Shown one piece after another: positions 58,788 through 64,000 of a DNA stretch of 64,000 nt. Origin of the DNA: Phycisphaerae bacterium (GTDB lineage Bacteria > Chloroflexota > Anaerolineae > 4572-78 > J111); NCBI GenBank assembly GCA_028285035.1, contig JANQQF010000005.1:1-64000 (forward strand), read 5' to 3'. Below the pieces are notes generated by a model. It made no database searches and was not told the origin of the DNA. It saw nothing but the letters and a program-made list of their open reading frames with translations. The number at the start of each line of letters is the position of its first letter. The stretch's first letter is position 1. A program made the translations under genes and the position numbers.

Positions 58788-60458
58788 TTACCGCTTTACT
58801 TCACCATTGACCATTTTTTCTCCCTGATCCTTCACCGCCACATAATCGGTATATCCTCCTGTATACATCGTCAGCGACCCCTCATCAGGATTGAGTTCCA
58901 CGATGTGATCAACCACCTTGTCTAAAAAGTAGCGGTCGTGAGAAATGACGAAGAGGGTCCCGTTGAAGTGATCGAGGGCAGTTTCGAGCACCTCTACTGA
59001 GCGAATGTCGAGGTTATTGGTTGGCTCGTCAAGCAAAAGAAAGTTTGGCTCTTGCAGCATCAGCAGGGCCATCTGCAAGCGGCTACGTTCGCCGCCGCTC
59101 AAACTGCCGACGGTTTGAGTGGTTGCTTTTTTGTAGGGAAAAAGAAAGCCGCCTAAAAAGGCTACAGCTTGATCCTCATACATTGGCTTTATATCACGCA
59201 CCGTTTCTACCAAATTTTTGCTATAGTCAAGACTTTGATGCTCTTGGGTATAGATGCCCGTTTTGATGGAAGGACCAATTTTTATCTCTCCATCAGTGAG
59301 ATCTTCTTGCTCTGTGATACAGCGGAAGAGGACGCTTTTGCCCGCTCCATTTGGCCCGACCAAGCCCACGCGCTGACCGTGCCATAGGGTGAAGTTGACC
59401 CCGGCTAGAATGATATGGTTATCGAAGGCTTTGTAGACATCGCGCAGCTCAAGCACTTTGTCCGATCCCCGCCAGCCGTTCAGTTGCAGCCCCATATTCT
59501 TCTGCTCGGTCGGCTTGTCTACCTTCTCCATCTGGTCGATTTGCCGCCGTTTGTTACGGGCTTGTTTGATATGGCGTTCATCGATGACCAGGCTGGCCCA
59601 TAACTCAAACCGAGCGATGGCCGCCTCCAGCCGAGCAATCTCTTTTTGCTGGGCAGCGTACAGCTGAGCTTGCCGTAGCTGGCGTAACTCTTTCTCAGTC
59701 ACATAGGCTGTGTAATTGCCACCGGGATAGAATTCAAGTTGGCCCCCCTCAACCTCAACGATGCCATCAACAACTTCATCAAGCAGATAGCGGTCGTGAG
59801 AGACGATGATCACGGCTCCAGGATAGCCTCGAATAAATTGCTCCAACTTTTGTTTGCCAGCTAAATCAAGATGATTGTCTGGCTCATCAAGGAGCAATAC
59901 CGACGGCTTGTTCACCACCAGTTTGGTCAGGGCCAGCATCTTCTTTTGCCCTCCGCTAAGGACAGTGGTTGGCAACTCAAAATCTTCATCGCTAAAATTG
60001 AGGCTACGTAAGGTGGCTTTGACCGTATTTTCATAGCTCAAGCCGCCCAAGGCTTCGTACTGGGTCAGAATCTCATTTTGTTTGTCCAAGGTTTTGGTTA
60101 ATGCGACCTCATCTTCATAGACAGCTGGATCAGCTAACTCGCTCTCAATCTGTTTGAGCATCAACTCCAATTCAGCCAGTTTAGGGGAGGCGGTCAGAGC
60201 CTCAGTTAGCACCGTGCGAGTAGGGTCGAGTTGTGTCTCCTGCATCAGATAGCCTACCGTAACGTCCTTTGCCTTCACGATAAAGCCATCATCCGGCACC
60301 AAATCTTCTCGTAACAGACGCAAAATGGTGCTCTTGCCTGCTCCATTCGGCCCCACCAACCCGATTTTTTCGCCCTGTTGAATTGGCCAGCTTAATTCCG
60401 TCAACACCAGACCGCCAGGATGACTAAAGGTCACTTTGTCTAAACGTAAAACAATCAT
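58788..60458 (-). CDS. ABC-F family ATPase (ribosome-associated)
   Basis: A 556-residue protein with two ABC domains and no membrane region. The start at MIVLRLDKV is preferred because GGAG lies 9 bases before it. Walker A occurs twice (GPNGAGKSTILRLL; GPNGAGKSVLFRCI), as do signatures (LSGGQKKMLAL; LSGGERSRLQM) and Walker B (SVLLLDEPDNHLD; FLLLDEPTNNLD). The linker is basic (EKELRQLRQAQLYAAQQKEI). ABC-F proteins act on the ribosome in translation control or antibiotic resistance; the subtype is uncertain. Confidence 0.9.
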   Translation of the reverse strand: MIVLRLDKVTFSHPGGLVLTELSWPIQQGEKIGLVGPNGAGKSTILRLLREDLVPDDGFIVKAKDVTVGYLMQETQLDPTRTVLTEALTASPKLAELELMLKQIESELADPAVYEDEVALTKTLDKQNEILTQYEALGGLSYENTVKATLRSLNFSDEDFELPTTVLSGGQKKMLALTKLVVNKPSVLLLDEPDNHLDLAGKQKLEQFIRGYPGAVIIVSHDRYLLDEVVDGIVEVEGGQLEFYPGGNYTAYVTEKELRQLRQAQLYAAQQKEIARLEAAIARFELWASLVIDERHIKQARNKRRQIDQMEKVDKPTEQKNMGLQLNGWRGSDKVLELRDVYKAFDNHIILAGVNFTLWHGQRVGLVGPNGAGKSVLFRCITEQEDLTDGEIKIGPSIKTGIYTQEHQSLDYSKNLVETVRDIKPMYEDQAVAFLGGFLFPYKKATTQTVGSLSGGERSRLQMALLMLQEPNFLLLDEPTNNLDIRSVEVLETALDHFNGTLFVISHDRYFLDKVVDHIVELNPDEGSLTMYTGGYTDYVAVKDQGEKMVNGEVKR

Positions 60459-60578
60459 TGATGTCACTCCATTTCTACATTATTAATTAAGTAAACCGGC
60501 CCGTATTTACATTTAGGTACAATTTTCACCATTTTGAAAATCCATTTCCCTCAAACTTTTTTCGGTTTACTTAAACAA

Positions 60579-60662
60579 AACCGTGAATACGTTTGATCCA
60601 CGGTTGAGTAAGGAGAGGCATCAATCAAATAAAAAACCGTGGATCACGTGATCCACGGTTTT
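60579..60662. promoter_or_regulatory. Two related palindromes between divergent genes
   Basis: A 30-bp perfect palindrome at 60633-60662 is centred on GATCACGTGATC with arms CCGTGGATC and A4/T4 ends. An imperfect one lies at 60579-60605 (AACCGTG...CACGGTT). The half-site TGATCCACGGTT occurs three times (60594-60605, 60649-60660, and inverted at 60635-60646). This could be an operator for a dimeric regulator or a terminator that reads both ways. The rest of the gap (60459-61021) shows only short CTCTAAAAC direct repeats near 60960-60985. Confidence 0.6.
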
Positions 60663-61021
60663 GTTTACATAAAATCTAAACTATGGACGCACGATTAGGG
60701 AGCGTCCAGAATTGTGGAGACCTGTGGGCCTCGGTTAAAAATTTGATTTCGAGCCGGGTTGATGAAAATCATAGAGATATTATAGGGTCGGAAGGGGCGG
60801 AGTGTCAAGTGGAAGGAACAGGGCTTTGCTTAATTTCTTAACAAAGGGATCAAATTTATTATTCTTAACGTTATTCAGTTTAGCACAAAGATGGTAAAAT
60901 ATTTGTAGCGTTTGTAGTGGTTCCGAGTGGATAAGGCTTATAGAGTTATAATTTTGCAAACTCTAAAACCTCTAAAACCTCTATAAACCCTAAGAACCCA
61001 ACACTTCAGGAGTGAAAAACA

Positions 61022-62845
61022 ATGGACTCCACAAGTAGTCTGATTGGCCAAACGTTAGGCCAATATCAAATCCTTGATCAGATTGGGCAAGGGGGGATGG
61101 CGATGGTCTTTAAGTCATACCAGCCCGGCCTCAATCGAAATGTTGCTCTCAAAATATTGCCTCCGCACTTTGCCGAACAACCTGACTTTACCGAGCGGTT
61201 TGAGCGTGAGGCGCAGGCCATCGGTAATTTGCATCATCCCAATATCTTGCCTGTCTATGATTTTGGACAGGATAAGAATTATAGTTATATCGTGATGCGC
61301 TTTATCGATGGGGCCAAGACCCTGACCGATGAAATGAAATCGGCGATGACCGCTGAGCGAATTATCGAGGTGATGGAGCAGGTGGGTGGCGCGCTGGACC
61401 ACGCCCACGCCGCCGGTGTCATTCACCGCGATGTCAAACCGAGTAACGTTTTGATGGATGGCAATTGGTCGTTGTTGAGCGATTTTGGTTTGGCTAAGAT
61501 GGTTGAGGTGCCTTCGGAGCTGACGGGGAGTGGAGTTGGAATGGGGACTCCCGCTTACATGTCGCCAGAACAAGGGATGGGCAAGAAGATTGATCATCGC
61601 ACCGATCTTTACGCCCTGGGCATCATTTTGTATGAAATGTTGACCGGACATGTTCCCCATCGGGCGGAGACACCGATTGCGACGGTGCTCAAACGGCTGA
61701 ATGAGCCGTTGCCCTTGCCTCGACGCATCAATCAAAATATTCCAGAAGCCGCCGAGCGAGTTTTGCTCAAAGTGTTAGCTGCAGACCCTAACAACCGCTT
61801 TAACACGGCAGCGGAAATGACCACTGCCTTGAAAGAGGCTTTGGCCCCCTTGCCCCAGAACTTTATCTTTACCAAACAGCCTGAAGATGGTACCTTGCTA
61901 TCAGCCACCCCTGAGGCTGAAACCCAGGAAGAGGGAACCCGCATCTCGCCGATAACGGATGTTGCCCCAGAAGCGAAAGTAACTGGCACAACCCCAGCAA
62001 AAAAATCAAGCGGTTTACCGATGACCGCCATCGGTATTGGAGCGATTGCCTTGATTTTGCTTCTCATTTTGGTGGGTATCGGGGTGTTGATTTTCCGACC
62101 TAATGAAACCACTGTCGCTGTCACACTTGTGCCGGATGCAGAGGCTACCCAGAATTTTGCAGTGGGTTTAACGGCAACGGCTCAAGCCATTGCTGCGATT
62201 GAAGATACGGCTACCCCCGAGCCAACAGATACTGAGGTACCCCCGACTGAGGCCCCGACAGATACGCCCGTCCCTACGGATACACCTATTCCAACAGATA
62301 CACTCGTACCTACAGACACACCAGCCCCAACGGATACGCCTGTTGTGTTCAATACTCCAACGCCGGCGGTTGCTCAATTCTATACGGGTGAGGAAATCTT
62401 TGACGTAGCCTTTGCGGAGGCATCCGAGTGGCAGGCTGATGCTGTGTTGAGTGAGATTAGCAGCGTTGGCCCGCTAAATGAAGAGGGCAAGGCTGATGGT
62501 TGGATTCTAAAATTCTGGTCGCCCTCGACGCAGGGGCTTTATTCGATGAATTATATTTCAGGAATTTGGAGTTCCGATGCTTCGTCTTTGCCGGTGCCTA
62601 ATCCTGTTTTGATTGGCGATGCGATTTTGGATACTAAACGCTTGTATGATATTGGCGAAGCCGCTGGGGCTGCGGAGTATACGGCACAGGGCTATCGACC
62701 GTTAGCCGCCGCTGTGACGTATCCACTGGATGAGAATTTGTTGACTTGGTATCTGAATTATGCAGGCGGCGACTTTCGTGTGGTTTACACGGTGATTATC
62801 AATGCCAATACGGGTGAGGTGATTCAGGCCTTGCCGCTGGAGTAG
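61022..62845 (+). CDS. Membrane Ser/Thr protein kinase (Hanks type)
   Basis: A 607-residue receptor kinase. Residues about 14-275 are the kinase: glycine loop IGQGGMAMVFK, Lys in ALKIL, catalytic loop HRDVKPSNV, DFG and the MSPEQ activation segment. A linker leads to a membrane helix at about 338-360 (AIGIGAIALILLLILVGIGVLIF). Outside lies a 50-residue Thr/Pro 'DTPVPTDTPIPT' spacer and a C-terminal domain of about 150 residues without PASTA motifs. Convergent with the FHA regulator at 62954, a natural partner. Confidence 0.9.
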   Translation: MDSTSSLIGQTLGQYQILDQIGQGGMAMVFKSYQPGLNRNVALKILPPHFAEQPDFTERFEREAQAIGNLHHPNILPVYDFGQDKNYSYIVMRFIDGAKTLTDEMKSAMTAERIIEVMEQVGGALDHAHAAGVIHRDVKPSNVLMDGNWSLLSDFGLAKMVEVPSELTGSGVGMGTPAYMSPEQGMGKKIDHRTDLYALGIILYEMLTGHVPHRAETPIATVLKRLNEPLPLPRRINQNIPEAAERVLLKVLAADPNNRFNTAAEMTTALKEALAPLPQNFIFTKQPEDGTLLSATPEAETQEEGTRISPITDVAPEAKVTGTTPAKKSSGLPMTAIGIGAIALILLLILVGIGVLIFRPNETTVAVTLVPDAEATQNFAVGLTATAQAIAAIEDTATPEPTDTEVPPTEAPTDTPVPTDTPIPTDTLVPTDTPAPTDTPVVFNTPTPAVAQFYTGEEIFDVAFAEASEWQADAVLSEISSVGPLNEEGKADGWILKFWSPSTQGLYSMNYISGIWSSDASSLPVPNPVLIGDAILDTKRLYDIGEAAGAAEYTAQGYRPLAAAVTYPLDENLLTWYLNYAGGDFRVVYTVIINANTGEVIQALPLE

Positions 62846-62854
62846 GTAATAATC

Positions 62855-62921
62855 CAGTAATTAGTAAATAGTAATTGGTTGACTCCTTCTAGAATTACCA
62901 CTTACCAATTACTATTTACTG
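62855..62921. repeat. Inverted repeat between kinase and FHA genes
   Basis: AGTAAATAGTAATTGG (about 62863-62878) pairs with CCAATTACTATTTACTG (62905-62921). The AT-rich hairpin separates convergent genes and may terminate both, though the sequence also looks like a common AATTAGTAAATAGTAATTGG interspersed repeat. Confidence 0.55.
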
Positions 62922-62953
62922 ATAATGAATATTCAAACGAATGGTCTTGTCCT

Positions 62954-63619
62954 CTAACTAATTCCATTATCCAACCGGAACCCATAACCCCGCACTGTAA
63001 CGACAAAATTATAATCCGGATCAACTTCAGCCAGTCGCTGGCGTAGCCGACGAACTAACGCATCAATGGCATCATCGGTGACGCCGTCGGCGGCTTCACC
63101 CGGCCAAGCGGCCTCAATGACCTCAGCCCGGCTATAGACCTTACCTGGTTGTTCGGCCAGCATTGACAACAGTTGGTATTGTTGGATACTGAGCGGGGGA
63201 TCAAGCTGTTGACCGTGGATATAAACTTGGCGTTCGCTCGGTTCAAGTTGTAAGCCCATCCCTCGTCGACCGGGCAGCGGAGCGGTGGCATCGCTGTCGA
63301 CGTAGGTCAATTCCAAGCCAGGGGCCAGTTGAATCATATCCCCATCGGAAAGGGCAAAGGCTTTCATCACCCGCTGCCCATTAACGAAGACACCATTTTT
63401 GCTCCCAGCATCTTCCAGGACAAATTCTCCCCCTTCCCGCCGGAGCAGCGCATGAGTTCGAGAAATCCAACGGACCGGAATGTGGATTTCACACTCCTTT
63501 GCCCGACCGATTTTTAGCTCATCCTCCCCTAAAATCCACTGCCCTTTGATGATGTCACCCTCTTTCCAGATGATGAGGGCCTGCTCTGTTTGTAAATTTT
63601 CTGGTAACTGCTCCATCAC
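62954..63619 (-). CDS. FHA domain / winged-helix transcriptional regulator
   Basis: A 221-residue protein. Residues about 35-100 form an FHA domain that binds phosphothreonine (LKIGRAKECEIHIP, SRTHALLRREGGEFVLEDAG, KNGVFVNGQRV). Residues about 120-218 are an OmpR/PhoB-type DNA-binding winged helix (QQYQLLSMLAEQPGKVYSRA, then LVRRLRQRLAE and VVTVRGYGFRL). This lets a kinase signal reach DNA directly. It converges on the Hanks kinase gene and is a likely substrate or reader of that kinase. Confidence 0.9.
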   Translation of the reverse strand: MMEQLPENLQTEQALIIWKEGDIIKGQWILGEDELKIGRAKECEIHIPVRWISRTHALLRREGGEFVLEDAGSKNGVFVNGQRVMKAFALSDGDMIQLAPGLELTYVDSDATAPLPGRRGMGLQLEPSERQVYIHGQQLDPPLSIQQYQLLSMLAEQPGKVYSRAEVIEAAWPGEAADGVTDDAIDALVRRLRQRLAEVDPDYNFVVTVRGYGFRLDNGIS

Positions 63620-63814
63620 TCCCCCTGTTTGACATTGATTTGAGATTGGGATAAGGTAAATTTGGTCATTTTATGATTTTGTTATTGTACTACTAAATTA
63701 AAAAAACTGACATTTGATTGGAAGGCTGGAAGAATGAAAAAGGATGAAGAAATTCAATCTTCCAAGCACAGTCATTGCAAAGCCAAGCAGAAGTTAAATC
63801 AAGTAACAATCATG

Positions 63815-63922
63815 TCATTTCGAGCGAAGAATGAGCTGCATTCCTAAACGAACGCCGAAATCCTCCCGAACAATTGATTGTATACTAACGTTTGGGAGGA
63901 TTTCTCGACCTCTGGTCTCCCA
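63815..63922. repeat. Interspersed repeat family D, copy 2
   Basis: GTCATTTCGAGCGAAG (63815 on) is followed by AAATCCTCCCGAAC...GTTTGGGAGGATTTCTC, a 10-bp hairpin. It shares the GTCATTTCGAGCG start and the GGGA-GGATTTCTC arm type with 58576-58738. Confidence 0.6.
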
Positions 63923-63932
63923 AGAGACAAGT

Positions 63933-64000
63933 GGGTTTGTGTCATACCCGAATGAAGTCGTCGGGTATCCATTGATAGAGGGCAACGCACGGTGGATTCC
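63933..64000 (+). repeat. Interspersed repeat family C, copy 3
   Basis: GTTTGTGTCATACCCGAATG, CGGGTATCCATTGAT and GTGGATTCC match the copies at 40041 and 58437. It runs to the window edge. The 63620-64000 gap holds this, the family D copy and no gene. Confidence 0.7.

Noticed and set aside
60633..60662. Simple terminator of an upstream gene
   Set aside because: Both neighbouring genes start, rather than end, at this gap, so there is no obvious transcript for it to terminate.

Overview
The window is bacterial chromosomal DNA of moderate GC content with short intergenic gaps and long same-strand runs. A Chloroflexota (filamentous or Anaerolineae-like) host is the best guess. The grounds are Thr/Pro 'TPT' linkers in exported regions of a Hanks kinase and an AAA-like protein, tandem AAA-like ATPases, BY-kinases, an FHA/winged-helix protein, and many short interspersed hairpin repeats. 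No rRNA or housekeeping marker is present, so this is inference.

Layout. (1) 1-6323: a mobile element abutting the 3' end of a tRNA-Arg(CCT) gene. It has a tyrosine integrase, small proteins, a frameshifted response regulator, two large hairpins, and terminase small and large subunits. No capsid or tail gene lies inside the window; the left end runs off it. (2) 6826-16271, minus strand: a nine-gene membrane-lipid cluster with an acyl-ACP desaturase, a DUF1295 protein, small membrane proteins, an SDR, a FAD amine oxidase-like protein and a DUF1365-cyclopropane synthase fusion. It is divergent from an ECF sigma/anti-sigma pair (16927-18637). A 0.23-kb inverted repeat brackets the oxidase and the fusion gene. 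(3) 18805-24168: an ABC-2 transporter, a LysR regulator divergent from a lone SdhA/FrdA-like flavoprotein, and a VOC protein. (4) 24263-31946: two AAA-like ATPases divergent from four genes of unknown role, one a methyltransferase-like protein, then a secreted protein and a thioesterase. (5) 32117-38722: exopolysaccharide genes, namely a GDP-fucose-synthase-like enzyme and two BY-kinases flanking an ABC exporter. (6) 39426-43077: a sulfotransferase remnant, then GNAT, DUF6916 and three tail-collar proteins. (7) 43184-56502, minus strand: a continuous 13-kb run that reads as a heavily decorated lasso-peptide cluster. (8) 56966-64000: a frameshifted SRPBCC gene, a methyltransferase, an ABC-F ATPase, a Ser/Thr kinase and an FHA regulator.

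The most interesting part is region 7. A 59-residue precursor at 55507-55686 carries the lasso leader pattern Y-x2-P-x5-G and ends in Ser. Around it are a PqqD-like B1, a transglutaminase-like B2 and an asparagine-synthase-like cyclase. Co-linear with these are an HPr-kinase homologue (the class that phosphorylates a C-terminal Ser in paeninodin), a JmjC-like cupin oxygenase, a sulfotransferase-like protein, a 2OG-Fe(II) oxygenase, a permease/beta-propeller fusion, a PhyH-type oxygenase, an SGNH-like membrane protein and a PRMT-like methyltransferase whose C-terminus looks like a second PqqD-type recognition domain. This set of tailoring enzymes on one lasso operon is, to my knowledge, unusual.

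At least six families of short interspersed or inverted repeats are scattered between genes, several present two or three times in the window.
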